Of a stretch of DNA of 13,562 bases, positions 1 through 6,832 are shown piece by piece. The stretch lies in NCBI GenBank assembly GCA_947166165.1, contig CAMVDK010000060.1, positions 1 through 13,562 on the forward strand. Reading direction: 5' to 3'. Source of the stretch: an uncultured Porphyromonadaceae bacterium. GTDB taxonomy: Bacteria; Bacteroidota; Bacteroidia; Bacteroidales; Muribaculaceae. Made by a program: the position numbers and the translations under genes. The notes under the pieces are model-generated. The model was given only the letters and a program-made list of their open reading frames with translations. It was not told where the DNA came from and did no database searches. Numbering within the stretch: the first letter of the stretch is position 1; each line of letters opens with the position of its first letter.

Positions 1-546
1 AACATCCTGGAGTATAAAGGCGTCGACCACAACTGGTGGGTGCGCCTGGCCACACCCGACGGCCGCGAGGGCTGGGTGTATGCCACCGACGTCAAGGACT
101 TCGACGAGTGGAAGCAACAGCCGCTCGACATGGAACTCGTCGAGCGCACCGCCCGCAGCATGATGGGCTGCGGATATCTGTGGGGCGGCACATCGACCAA
201 GGTGACCGACTGCTCGGGGCTGACCAAAATCAGCTATCTGGCCAGCGGCGTCGTCTTGCAGCGCGACGCCTCGCAGCAGGCACTCACCGGCCGCAAACTG
301 GGCAACTGGCACCAGTGCGAGCCGGGCGACCTGCTCTTCTTCGGCAACTCGAAGTCGGGACGCGTCACCCACGTGGGCATGTATCTGCGCGACGGCAAGT
401 ATATCCACTGTTCCGGCCAGGTGAAAATCAACAGCCTCGACCCTTCGGCGGCCGACTACCTCTACTCGCCGCTCTCCATCAGCCGCATCAAGGGCCAAGT
501 GGGCACGCGCGGCATCACCGCGGTGGCCGCCCACCCGTGGTACTGA
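1..546 (+). CDS. SH3/NlpC-P60 cell-wall peptidase (C40 family), 3' part
   Basis: The gene enters from the left edge in frame 1, so its start and N-terminus are missing; 181 codons precede the TGA stop. The first ~30 residues (the stretch around DHNWWVRLATPDGREGWVYA) look like the end of a bacterial SH3 domain. The rest is an NlpC/P60 domain. The nucleophile Cys lies in DCSG (codon at 211-213), the catalytic His in THVGMYL, and a third polar residue in YIHCSG. Family knowledge: such SH3-C40 proteins are secreted or periplasmic endopeptidases that cut gamma-D-Glu-diamino-acid bonds in peptidoglycan stem peptides, and in Bacteroidales they often serve in muropeptide recycling. No signal peptide can be judged because the 5' end is absent. 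A strong terminator follows at 576-612, so this is the last gene of its transcript. The domain assignment is firm; the exact substrate is inferred. Confidence 0.9.
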   Translation, partial: NILEYKGVDHNWWVRLATPDGREGWVYATDVKDFDEWKQQPLDMELVERTARSMMGCGYLWGGTSTKVTDCSGLTKISYLASGVVLQRDASQQALTGRKLGNWHQCEPGDLLFFGNSKSGRVTHVGMYLRDGKYIHCSGQVKINSLDPSAADYLYSPLSISRIKGQVGTRGITAVAAHPWY

Positions 547-575
547 GCCAGCAGTGCGATGCAACACTCACACCG

Positions 576-612
576 CAGGCGCTTTCCTCACTTGGCGAAA
601 GCGCCTGTTTTT
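576..612 (+). terminator. Rho-independent terminator after the NlpC/P60 gene
   Basis: A perfect 11-bp stem (CAGGCGCTTTC at 576-586 pairing with GAAAGCGCCTG at 597-607) closes a 10-base loop and is followed directly by five T residues (608-612). It lies 30 bases after the stop codon at 546 and separates this transcript from nagA. Confidence 0.9.
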
Positions 613-700
613 GGATGGGTGCGGGATGGTCCTATGTTGAAAATTTACTAACAATCTAAAATTTATAGTTAATTAACCCCCTTTCGTTCGTTTTTTTCGC

Positions 701-708
701 TACCTTTG
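701..708 (+). promoter_or_regulatory. Bacteroidota-type -7 element upstream of nagA
   Basis: TACCTTTG matches the TAnnTTTG -7 consensus of the Bacteroidota primary sigma factor. It lies 38 bases before the nagA ATG in an A+T-rich stretch. No clear TTTG -33 box is seen at the usual 19-20 base spacing, so only the -7 element is claimed. Confidence 0.6.
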
Positions 709-746
709 TCATTGGAAATTCAGTCCTTTTTTTTTCAGTAACAGTC

Positions 747-1904
747 ATGCTCACGCAAATCTACAACGGCAAGATCCTCACGCCCGAGGGATGGATCAAC
801 AACGGCTCGGTGGTCATCGACGACAGCCGGATCAGCGAGGTGACGCGCAGCAGCCGCGTCATTCCGCAAGCCGACAAGACGGTCGACGCCCGGGGGATGT
901 ACGTCCTGCCCGGCGGCATCGAGCTGCACTGCCACGGCGGCGGGGGCAGCGACTTCATGGAGGCCACGACCGAGGCATTCCGCACGGCGGCCCGCACCCA
1001 CCTGCGCCACGGCACCACGGCCATCTTCCCCACCCTGTCGTCGGCCCCAAAGTCGATGATGGAAGCCGCCTGCGCCACCTGCGACGAGTTGATGAAAGAG
1101 CCCGACACCACCATCATGGGGCTGCACCTCGAGGGGCCGTACTTCAACCCCCGCAAAGCCGGCGCGCAGATGCCCGAGTCAATCCGCACGCCCGATCCCG
1201 CCGAGTATACCCACTTTGTGGAAGACTTCGACTGCGTGCGCCGCTGGGACGTGGCCCCCGAGCTGCCCGGAGCAGTGGAGATGGGGCGCTACATCACCAG
1301 CAAAGGGGTGATTGCCGCCATAGGCCACACAGCGGCCGAGTTTCCCGACGTCAAGGCCGCCTACGAGGCCGGCTACTCGCTCGCCACGCACTTCTACAAC
1401 GGCATGCCGGGGTTCCACAACGTGCGCGAGTACAAGCACGCCGGCACCGTGGAGAGCGTCTACCTGATGGACCGCATGTCGGTGGAGATGATTTGCGACG
1501 GCATCCACGTTCCGCCCACCATCCTCCAGCTCATCCACCGCATGAAGGGCGTGGAACTCACCGCGCTGGTGACCGACGCCCTGGCCGTGACCGACAGCGA
1601 CAGCGACAAGGCTTTCGACCCGCGCGTGATTATCGAGGACGGGGTGTGCAAGCTCTCCGACCGCTCGGCCCTGGCCGGCAGCGTGGCCACGATGGACCGT
1701 CTGATACGCACCGCCGTCACCGAGGCCGACATCCCGCTGCGCGACGCCGTGCGCATGGCCAGCGAGACACCCGCACGCATCATGGGCATCTACGACCGCA
1801 AGGGCTCCATCCAGCGCGGCAAGGACGCCGACCTGATGATCATGAACGGCGACCTGCGCCTGCGCGCCGTCTACAGCCTGGGCAAAAAGGTGACCGAAGA
1901 CTGA
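747..1904 (+). CDS. nagA: N-acetylglucosamine-6-phosphate deacetylase
   Basis: This 385-residue amidohydrolase has the full length usual for NagA. It converts GlcNAc-6-phosphate to glucosamine-6-phosphate plus acetate in the cytoplasm, feeding amino sugars into glycolysis or back into cell-wall synthesis. Visible motifs, in order: an early beta-barrel strand (residues 1-50), the metal-site LHCHGGGG (H61, H63), GLHLEGPYF (E129), AAIGHTAA (H194), ATHFYNGMPGFHN (H215), the substrate-loop ICDGIHVPP (H254), LVTDALA with the catalytic Asp at D277, and LAGSVATMD near the C-terminus. The ATG at 747 fits both the family N-terminus and the promoter at 701. The gene is monocistronic, bounded upstream by a terminator and downstream by the tRNA promoter; no nagB or regulator is adjacent. 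Its recycling role fits the muropeptide-type peptidase just upstream, but the two are separate transcripts. Confidence 0.95.
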   Translation: MLTQIYNGKILTPEGWINNGSVVIDDSRISEVTRSSRVIPQADKTVDARGMYVLPGGIELHCHGGGGSDFMEATTEAFRTAARTHLRHGTTAIFPTLSSAPKSMMEAACATCDELMKEPDTTIMGLHLEGPYFNPRKAGAQMPESIRTPDPAEYTHFVEDFDCVRRWDVAPELPGAVEMGRYITSKGVIAAIGHTAAEFPDVKAAYEAGYSLATHFYNGMPGFHNVREYKHAGTVESVYLMDRMSVEMICDGIHVPPTILQLIHRMKGVELTALVTDALAVTDSDSDKAFDPRVIIEDGVCKLSDRSALAGSVATMDRLIRTAVTEADIPLRDAVRMASETPARIMGIYDRKGSIQRGKDADLMIMNGDLRLRAVYSLGKKVTED

Positions 1905-1961
1905 AGCAGTGCTCTGCGAACGGGGGCTTTTTAGAAAAAAACGCGCTTTTTTTACGAAAAA

Positions 1962-1993
1962 GTTGCACAGGTCAAAAAATAGCCGTAATTTTG
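1962..1993 (+). promoter_or_regulatory. Promoter of tRNA-His
   Basis: A -7 element TAATTTTG (1986-1993) matches TAnnTTTG. Twenty bases upstream is GTTG (1962-1965), close to the TTTG -33 box. The -7 box ends 18 bases before the mature tRNA 5' end, leaving room for a very short 5' leader. Confidence 0.7.
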
Positions 1994-2011
1994 CACCCGC
2001 AAATGCGACAT

Positions 2012-2089
<78 letters not shown>

Positions 2090-2094
2090 ACAGA

Positions 2095-2128
2095 AGCGCG
2101 ACGGAGTTGCCCGTTGCGCTTTATTATT
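2095..2128 (+). terminator. Probable terminator of tRNA-His
   Basis: A 10-bp stem (2095-2104 with 2111-2120, including one G-T wobble) with a 6-base loop begins five bases after the tRNA CCA. It is followed by the T-rich tail TTATTATT. It probably ends the tRNA transcript, although read-through into pnuC 27 bases further on is possible. Confidence 0.6.
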
Positions 2129-2154
2129 GAGCACCCCCTTTCTGCGCAAAAAGC

Positions 2155-2799
2155 ATGATCACCCTTTCGATAACCGACTATTTCCAGCAGTCGCTGGCGG
2201 CGCATGGCGAGGCCATCACGCTGCTCGACGCCGTGGGCACCACGCTCGGACTCATCTACCTGTGGCTGGAATACAAGGCCAACATATGGATGTGGATTGT
2301 GGGCATCGTGATGCCCGTCATCGACATCTACCTCTACTTCAGCACGGGCCTGTATGCCGACTTCGGCATGGCCATCTACTATTCGGTCACGGCCATAGTG
2401 GCGGCCATCTACGGCCTGCACGCCTGGCGCGGGGGCGGCCAGCACAGCCTGAAAGCGGGCCGGCCCATCACCCACATGCCCGCACGCGAGGCGGGATGGG
2501 CGCTGCTCGCCTTTGTGGCGATTTGGGCAGTGATGTACTGGATGCTGGTCCACCTCACCGACAGCACCGTGCCCGTCACCGACAGCTTTGCCAACGCGCT
2601 GAGCATCGTGGCCCTGTGGGCGCTCGCCCGCAAATATGTGGAGCAGTGGCTGCTCTGGCTTGTGGCCGACGCCGTGCTCACCGGGCTGTATGCCTACAAG
2701 GGCCTCCTCTTCCGCCCGTGCCTCTACGGCCTCTACACGGTGATAGCCGTGGCCGGGTGGCTCAAGTGGCGTTCACAAGCCGCCAAGAGCGTTGAATGA
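2155..2799 (+). CDS. pnuC: PnuC-type vitamin transporter (nicotinamide riboside or related)
   Basis: This 214-residue, very hydrophobic protein has the length and roughly seven membrane segments of the PnuC family. These are inner-membrane facilitators that import nicotinamide riboside, or in relatives thiamine or riboflavin, with trapping by cytoplasmic phosphorylation. Family-like features are the early EYKANIWMWIVGIV segment, LYADFGMAIYYSVTAI, the WALARKYVEQWLLWLVADAV segment, and the AYKGLLF segment near the C-terminus. The ATG at 2155 is the first good start after the tRNA terminator. Bacteroidota PnuT (thiamine) paralogues usually sit with a TPP riboswitch, a thiamine kinase or a TonB receptor. 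None is present here, and the 65 bases after the tRNA are too short for a TPP riboswitch, so nicotinamide riboside is favoured but not proven. Confidence 0.82.
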   Translation: MITLSITDYFQQSLAAHGEAITLLDAVGTTLGLIYLWLEYKANIWMWIVGIVMPVIDIYLYFSTGLYADFGMAIYYSVTAIVAAIYGLHAWRGGGQHSLKAGRPITHMPAREAGWALLAFVAIWAVMYWMLVHLTDSTVPVTDSFANALSIVALWALARKYVEQWLLWLVADAVLTGLYAYKGLLFRPCLYGLYTVIAVAGWLKWRSQAAKSVE

Positions 2800-2856
2800 C
2801 ACGCACTTGGCGAGTGTGGAGGTGAAAAACCTGCGACTGTAGGAGGCATGACCAGT

Positions 2857-2870
2857 CACGCCCGGGCGTG
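2857..2870. repeat. 14-base perfect palindrome
   Basis: CACGCCCGGGCGTG is its own reverse complement. It lies 58 bases after the pnuC stop, flanked by CATGACC on the left and GGCCAT on the right, words that recur in the tandem repeat 45 bases downstream. It could be a protein-binding site or part of a terminator structure; there is no T tract after it. Confidence 0.6.
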
Positions 2871-2911
2871 GGCCATAGGGGGTGAATCCATATTGTATTG
2901 ATTACCAACTT

Positions 2912-2971
2912 ATTCTGTCATCCGGCCATGACAGGTCATTCATTCGGTCATCCGGCCATGACAGGTCATGG
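2912..2971. repeat. Tandem duplication of a 30-base palindromic unit
   Basis: Two adjacent 30-base units (2912-2941 and 2942-2971) share the core GTCATCCGGCCATGACAGG plus TCAT (2917-2939 and 2947-2969) without mismatch. The first unit contains CTGTCAT-6-ATGACAG (2915-2934). The second, with two further bases, makes GGCCATGAC-AG-GTCATGGCC (2954-2973), a perfect 9-bp hairpin. The pieces can fold in more than one mutually exclusive way. Confidence 0.85.
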
Positions 2972-3040
2972 CCCTACTGCTGCTTTGGCCTGGCGTTTTT
3001 TATCCAATTAACACCCTAACCCAAAAACACATATTATAAA

Positions 3041-3108
3041 AATTCGTATAATTCGTGTAATTCGCATTAATAAAACACTCAATGCGAATTAGGCGAATTA
3101 TACGAATT
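3041..3108. repeat. Inverted repeat made of three 9-base units per arm
   Basis: The left arm (3041-3068) is three units of AATTCGNNT (variants AATTCGTAT, AATTCGTGT, AATTCGCAT) plus one T. The right arm (3081-3108) carries the same three units in inverse orientation (ATGCGAATT, AGGCGAATT, ATACGAATT). The arms form 28 positions with only two non-Watson-Crick positions around a 12-base loop. AATTCG-type arrays like this are, from memory, recurrent in intergenic regions of Bacteroidales; this was not checked. It may be a dispersed repeat, a MITE-like element or a bidirectional terminator. Confidence 0.85.
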
Positions 3109-3250
3109 ATGCTAATGAGCTAATGTCGCTTCGCAATGGGAAGGGAAAGCCCCAAGCGCTCATATCCCAAACCCCGCGCCTCACCTTATGTTCTTTAATC
3201 CCCACCAAAGCAAACGCTTATGTCCTTATGTCTAAAAAATAGTCAAAGGT

Positions 3251-3691
3251 TCATGGTGCTTGCAGGCGCAGGTGGCGGGGGATGCGGCGGTCGATCCAGC
3301 CAGTGGCGGTCTGGATGCGCAAGTGGCGCAGGTCGTGCTCATGAAGCAGAGTGAGCTGCGCCACGGTGATGGGATAGTAGCAGGTGATGATGCGGTCGGT
3401 GCGCTCGCGCCAGCGCCGCAAACTGATGTCGGCGCGCGTCACGTCGCGGTCGGTGGTGAGCGTGATGTCGATGCCTCCGCGCAGACGCATCACCAGCTGG
3501 CTGCCGCGCGGAACGCTGATGTTGCCCTCGTCGAGCGTGAGCACGAGCCAGTAGGCGGTGCTGTCGGCCTCGGTGCGGCTCTCGATGGAGCACTGCGCCT
3601 CGTGAAACCACTCGTTGTAGAGCGTCGCACGGCGCTGCCCGCTGGCTGTGAGAGCCAGCACGAGCAGCGCCGCTACGACGATGAGTCTCAT
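3251..3691 (-). CDS. Small secreted protein of unknown function
   Basis: This 146-residue protein begins with a clear Sec signal peptide (MRLIVVAALLVLALTASGQ, cleavage near residue 18-19). The mature part alternates short hydrophobic and polar strands, which suggests a small beta-rich domain. It includes an EGNISVPRGSQLVMRL strand pair, an RWRERTDRIITCYYPIT segment, and a basic C-terminus. A single cysteine pair (one in AQCSIES, one in TCYYP) could form a disulfide. No catalytic motif is recognised. The start lies 26 bases after the stop of the M13 peptidase gene with no visible promoter between them, so the two are very probably cotranscribed and may act together in the periplasm. The reading frame, signal peptide and operon position support a real gene; the function is unknown. 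Confidence 0.75.
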   Translation of the reverse strand: MRLIVVAALLVLALTASGQRRATLYNEWFHEAQCSIESRTEADSTAYWLVLTLDEGNISVPRGSQLVMRLRGGIDITLTTDRDVTRADISLRRWRERTDRIITCYYPITVAQLTLLHEHDLRHLRIQTATGWIDRRIPRHLRLQAP

Positions 3692-3717
3692 TGGTGCGCA
3701 GTGCTAATGGGTTATGG

Positions 3718-5739
3718 TCACCAGATGATGGCGCGGTCGGCCGGGTCGCGCCACATCTTGGCCCCGGGCTTGATGCCGAAGGCATCGAAGAAGGTGTCGA
3801 TGTTGCGCAGGGTGGCGTTCACGCGCAGGCGGCCTATGCTGTGCGGGTCGCTCTTGGTGATTTGGTGGATATACTCATCGGTGGAGTTCTGCGCCCAGAT
3901 GCGGCCGTAGCTCAGGTAGAAGCGCTGTGCGGGAGTGAAGCCGTCGAGCTGCTGGCCGTCCTTGAACTGCTGCGTCTGCCTGAAGGCGTCGTAGGCGATG
4001 CGCAGTCCGCCCTGGTCGGCGATGTTCTCACCCAGGGTGAGGTGACCGTTGGCGTGGAGGTCGCCCACCACGGTGTATTCGTCGAACTGTGCGGCGAGCT
4101 TCTCGGCCTGCTCGGTGAAGCGCTCAGCGTCGGCGGCGGTCCACCAGTCCACCATGTTGCCCTCGGCGTCGAAGGTGCGGCCCTGGTCGTCGAATCCGTG
4201 GGTCATCTCGTGGCCAATCACCACGCCGATGGCGCCGTAGTTGGTGGCGTCGTCGGCCTCGACATCGAAGAAGGGGGCCTGCAGGATGGCGGCGGGGAAG
4301 CAAATCTCGTTGGTGGTGGGGTTGTAGTAGGCGTTGACGGTCTGCGGAGTCGTGCCCCACTCGTCCTTGTCGACGGGCTTGCCAAACTTGTCGAGGTTGC
4401 GGCGCGTCTCATAGATGGTGGCAGCCTTGACGTTGTCATACAGCGGCTTCGAGGGGTCGACGGTCAGGCCGCTGTAGTCGCGCCATTTGTCGGGATAGCC
4501 AATCTTGACGGTGAAGGCGTTGAGCTTGACCAATGCGTTGACCTTGGTCTCGTCGCTCATCCAGGTGAGGCCGGCGATGTGGGTGGCCAGCGACTTGCGC
4601 AGGTTGTTGATCAGCCCGAGCATCTTCTCCTTGCTGCCGTGGGCAAAGTATTTGTTCACGTAGAGTTCGCCCACCGCTTCGCCGAGCATGCCGTTGGGGT
4701 AGTTCTGCGCGCGTTTCCAGCGCGGCTGGCGCTGCTGCTGTCCGCTGAGTTTGCGGCCGTAGAAGTCGAAGCTGGCTTCGCCTATCTCGTCGCTCAGCTG
4801 CCCGGTGGCGCGGCTGACCACCTCCCAAGTGAAGTAGTCGCGCATCTGCTGCTCGGTGAGGGTGGTCATGAGTTTCTGGGCCACTGCCATCACCTTGGGC
4901 TGCTCGAGAATCACCCAGTCGAGACCCTTCACGCCCATCAGGTCGAAGTACTGCCGCCACTGGATGGCGGGGTAGTCCTGCTGGAGCTGGTCGAGGGTGC
5001 GGATGTTGTAGAGCTTGGTGTAGTCGCGAGCCTCGGCGCGGTCCATCTCGGCCTCGGCAAACTGGTACTCGATGTCGTAGATGAGCTTGGCAGCGCGCTG
5101 GGCGTCTTTCTTCTTGTAGTCGGCGCACATCATGTACATCTGCGCCACGAAGTCGCGGTATTGCTGCTGGAGCTTCTTGCTGTCGGCATCGGTGCTCAGG
5201 TAGTAGTCACGGTCGGGCAGGCCGCTGGTGCCGGCGCTGACCCACATGGCGTTGAAGTCGCTGTTCTTCAGGTCGGTCTCCACGCCGATGCCGAAGAAGG
5301 GGTTGCCCAGTGTGAGGTGGGTCTTGGCGATGAATGGGGTGAGGTTGGCCTTGCGGAAGGCGGCCACCTCGGCCAGGTCGGCCTTGAGCGGGGCGGCGCC
5401 CTCGCGGTTCAGGCGGTCGCTGTCCATGGCCAGGCTGTAGAGGTCGGTCACTTTCTGGCCCACGGTGCCGAAGGCGTGCTTCTCGCTGGCCAGGCTGGCG
5501 AAGAGCTCCTTGAGTTGATCGCGGTTCTTCTCGGCCAGGTCGTTGAACACGCCGTAGCTCGGATACTCGGGCTTCAGGGGGTTGGCTTTCATCCATCCGC
5601 CGCCGGCGTACTCATAGAAGTCGTCGCCGGGATTCACGTTCAGGTTCATGTCGGCACGGTTCAGACCATGAGTCTGCGCCACTGCTACAGGAGCCACGGT
5701 CAGGGCAGCCAGGGCTGCGATTGTCATCAGTTTTTTCAT
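3718..5739 (-). CDS. pepO: M13-family (neprilysin/PepO-like) zinc metalloendopeptidase
   Basis: This is a 673-residue secreted peptidase, the usual M13 length, that cleaves small peptides outside the cytoplasm. The start is taken at ATG 5737-5739, giving a textbook signal peptide (MKKLMTIAALAALTVAPVAVA). An upstream in-frame ATG at 5799 would add 20 polar residues that overlap the -7 promoter region and is unlikely. The N-terminal M13 domain (DFYEYAGGGWM onward, residues ~40-430) is followed by the catalytic domain. Its key motifs are NAYYNP with NEICFPAAILQ before the active site, the zinc-binding HEMTH (H510, E511, H514), and GENIADQGG with the third ligand E571 and D575. The C-terminus ends in RAIIW, matching the family's terminal aromatic residue. 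It heads a two-gene unit with the small secreted protein downstream. The gene symbol is by family resemblance. Confidence 0.93.
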   Translation of the reverse strand: MKKLMTIAALAALTVAPVAVAQTHGLNRADMNLNVNPGDDFYEYAGGGWMKANPLKPEYPSYGVFNDLAEKNRDQLKELFASLASEKHAFGTVGQKVTDLYSLAMDSDRLNREGAAPLKADLAEVAAFRKANLTPFIAKTHLTLGNPFFGIGVETDLKNSDFNAMWVSAGTSGLPDRDYYLSTDADSKKLQQQYRDFVAQMYMMCADYKKKDAQRAAKLIYDIEYQFAEAEMDRAEARDYTKLYNIRTLDQLQQDYPAIQWRQYFDLMGVKGLDWVILEQPKVMAVAQKLMTTLTEQQMRDYFTWEVVSRATGQLSDEIGEASFDFYGRKLSGQQQRQPRWKRAQNYPNGMLGEAVGELYVNKYFAHGSKEKMLGLINNLRKSLATHIAGLTWMSDETKVNALVKLNAFTVKIGYPDKWRDYSGLTVDPSKPLYDNVKAATIYETRRNLDKFGKPVDKDEWGTTPQTVNAYYNPTTNEICFPAAILQAPFFDVEADDATNYGAIGVVIGHEMTHGFDDQGRTFDAEGNMVDWWTAADAERFTEQAEKLAAQFDEYTVVGDLHANGHLTLGENIADQGGLRIAYDAFRQTQQFKDGQQLDGFTPAQRFYLSYGRIWAQNSTDEYIHQITKSDPHSIGRLRVNATLRNIDTFFDAFGIKPGAKMWRDPADRAIIW

Positions 5740-5803
5740 AAATGCTATTGAGTTAATTAGTCTTTTGGTTCGTGATGGAGAATGGGCTGACCCATTCACG
5801 CTG

Positions 5804-5811
5804 CAAAATTA
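5804..5811 (-). promoter_or_regulatory. -7 element of the pepO promoter
   Basis: On the minus strand the sequence reads TAATTTTG, matching TAnnTTTG, 65 bases before the pepO ATG at 5739. No clear TTTG -33 box is found at the normal distance. It also supports the internal start chosen for pepO, because the longer reading frame would begin within the expected transcript start region. Confidence 0.6.
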
Positions 5812-5982
5812 ATAAAAAATAGCCGATTGAGCGTGCTGCGAAGCAAAAATGTGGAATGTTGGCTCTGTCGAAGCCTCGCGGCAGCGCGGCCATGCAACGT
5901 GAATTAGCCATAATGGCAGCGCTGCCGCCACCCCGAAGCCCACCGCACATGAAGCACGGCAGGAAAAAAATTGCGATTTTAT

Positions 5983-6013
5983 TTTGTAATGCGCCCGATT
6001 TGGTGTAACTTTG
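5983..6013 (+). promoter_or_regulatory. Promoter of the Sel1-TonB / dsbD / GH43 operon
   Basis: TTTG (5983-5986), a 19-base spacer and TAACTTTG (6006-6013) form a perfect match to the Bacteroidota vegetative promoter TTTG-N19-TAnnTTTG. It lies about 60 bases before the first gene of the cluster. The 335-base divergent region between pepO and this cluster (5740-6074) holds this promoter, the pepO -7 element and a 12-base palindrome GGCAGCGCTGCC at 5915-5926; nothing else is seen in it. Confidence 0.85.
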
Positions 6014-6074
6014 CAGCATTCTGCCATCCCATGGTGGTGAAACAATGATTTGCTGATTCATAAACCGATTGAAC

Positions 6075-6791
6075 ATGATGAAACTGTTAAAGCACATTTT
6101 GAGTGCGGCGTTATTTGTACTGATGGCTGTGGATGCCTGCTCGGTGCCTGTTTCCGCAGCGCCTCACGACGACCAGGACGACATGGTGCTGGCCGCCGAG
6201 TTCGACAAAATCCTGCTCAAGGCCCTCGAGGGCGACGCCCAGTCGCAGTATATCATCGGCTACCGCTACTATTACGGCCGCGGTGTCGACATCGACGTGC
6301 CCAAGTCCATCTCTTTCCTCACTCGGGCCGCGAAGCAGGACCACCAGGCTGCCGCCGAGCTGCTCAAGCAGGCACTGCTCTACGACAAGGGCAAAGGCAT
6401 CATCGGCGGTGCGCTCGACGACGACGAAAAGGCGATTGCCGACTCCATCGTCGGCGCGTCGAAGGCTTTGATCAACGACATCCACGTGGCCGAGGTGATG
6501 CCCTGCTTCCCCGGTGGACTCGAAGAACTGGTGAAATTCATCGCCTCCAACATCGAATATCCGCAGGTGGCGCGCGAACGTGGAATAGGTGGACGCGTCG
6601 TCTTGCAGCTCATCATCGACAAAACGGGGCAAGTGTGCGACGTGAAGGTGGTGAAATCGGTCGATGAATATATCGACCAGGAAGCGGTGCGCGTGTGCAA
6701 GATGCTGCCCAAGTTCGTGCCAGGCATGGTCAACGGACATCCCGTCAGCGTGTGGTATATGCTGCCCATCGTGTTCAAACCCACCGATTGA
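6075..6791 (+). CDS. Sel1-like repeat / TonB C-terminal domain protein
   Basis: This 238-residue protein has an N-terminal signal or anchor segment (residues ~1-28, hydrophobic ILSAALFVLMAV). A short Sel1-like helical repeat follows (about 53-95, with YIIGYRYYYGRGVDIDVPKS and the AAKQDHQAAAELL helix). It ends in a TonB C-terminal domain (about 147-238, with GRVVLQLIIDKTGQVCDVKVV and a YPQVARERGIGG lead-in). TonB domains of this type contact TonB boxes of outer-membrane receptors. Here the usual proline-rich spacer is replaced by the Sel1 segment, a combination seen in Bacteroidales and possibly a structural protein rather than a true energy transducer. The start is ATG 6075 or 6078; the TTG at 6069 is less likely. 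It lies 41 bases before dsbD and shares its promoter. Confidence 0.82.
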   Translation: MMKLLKHILSAALFVLMAVDACSVPVSAAPHDDQDDMVLAAEFDKILLKALEGDAQSQYIIGYRYYYGRGVDIDVPKSISFLTRAAKQDHQAAAELLKQALLYDKGKGIIGGALDDDEKAIADSIVGASKALINDIHVAEVMPCFPGGLEELVKFIASNIEYPQVARERGIGGRVVLQLIIDKTGQVCDVKVVKSVDEYIDQEAVRVCKMLPKFVPGMVNGHPVSVWYMLPIVFKPTD

Positions 6792-6832
6792 CGCAATTTT
6801 CTATGGCTTTATCCGAACAACTATAACCGAAG

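Larger units (their letters stand above)
2800..3250. other. Gene-free, repeat-rich region between convergent genes
   Basis: No credible coding sequence is seen in these 451 bases between the ends of pnuC (+) and the small secreted-protein gene (-). The region holds a 14-base perfect palindrome (2857-2870), a 30-base tandem duplication containing further palindromes (2912-2971), a run of T (about 2996-3001), and a long A+T-rich inverted repeat built from 9-base units (3041-3108). The last ~100 bases contain three CTTATGT words (about 3185-3230) and nothing else recognisable. Part of this structure probably terminates transcription from both sides. Confidence 0.7.

Noticed and set aside
1905..1960. 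Terminator after nagA
   Set aside because: There are runs of T but only a 4-bp potential stem (GCAG/CTGC), too weak to call.
2090..2154. A TPP or other riboswitch before pnuC
   Set aside because: Only 65 bases are available and 34 of them form a simple terminator-like hairpin; no conserved thi-box sequence is present.
2912..2971. Possible minimal CRISPR array
   Set aside because: The units abut with essentially no spacer (period 30, repeat about 28), there are only two, and no cas gene is near.
3691..5751. A 686-codon open frame on the plus strand, opposite pepO
   Set aside because: It is rich in Val, Gly, Leu and Ala with no domain motifs, and mirrors the codon pattern of a GC-rich gene on the other strand. 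The minus-strand frame has a signal peptide and complete M13 motifs.
5740..5799. Upstream ATG at 5799 as the pepO start
   Set aside because: It would put 20 polar residues ahead of a textbook signal peptide and place the start right after the -7 element.
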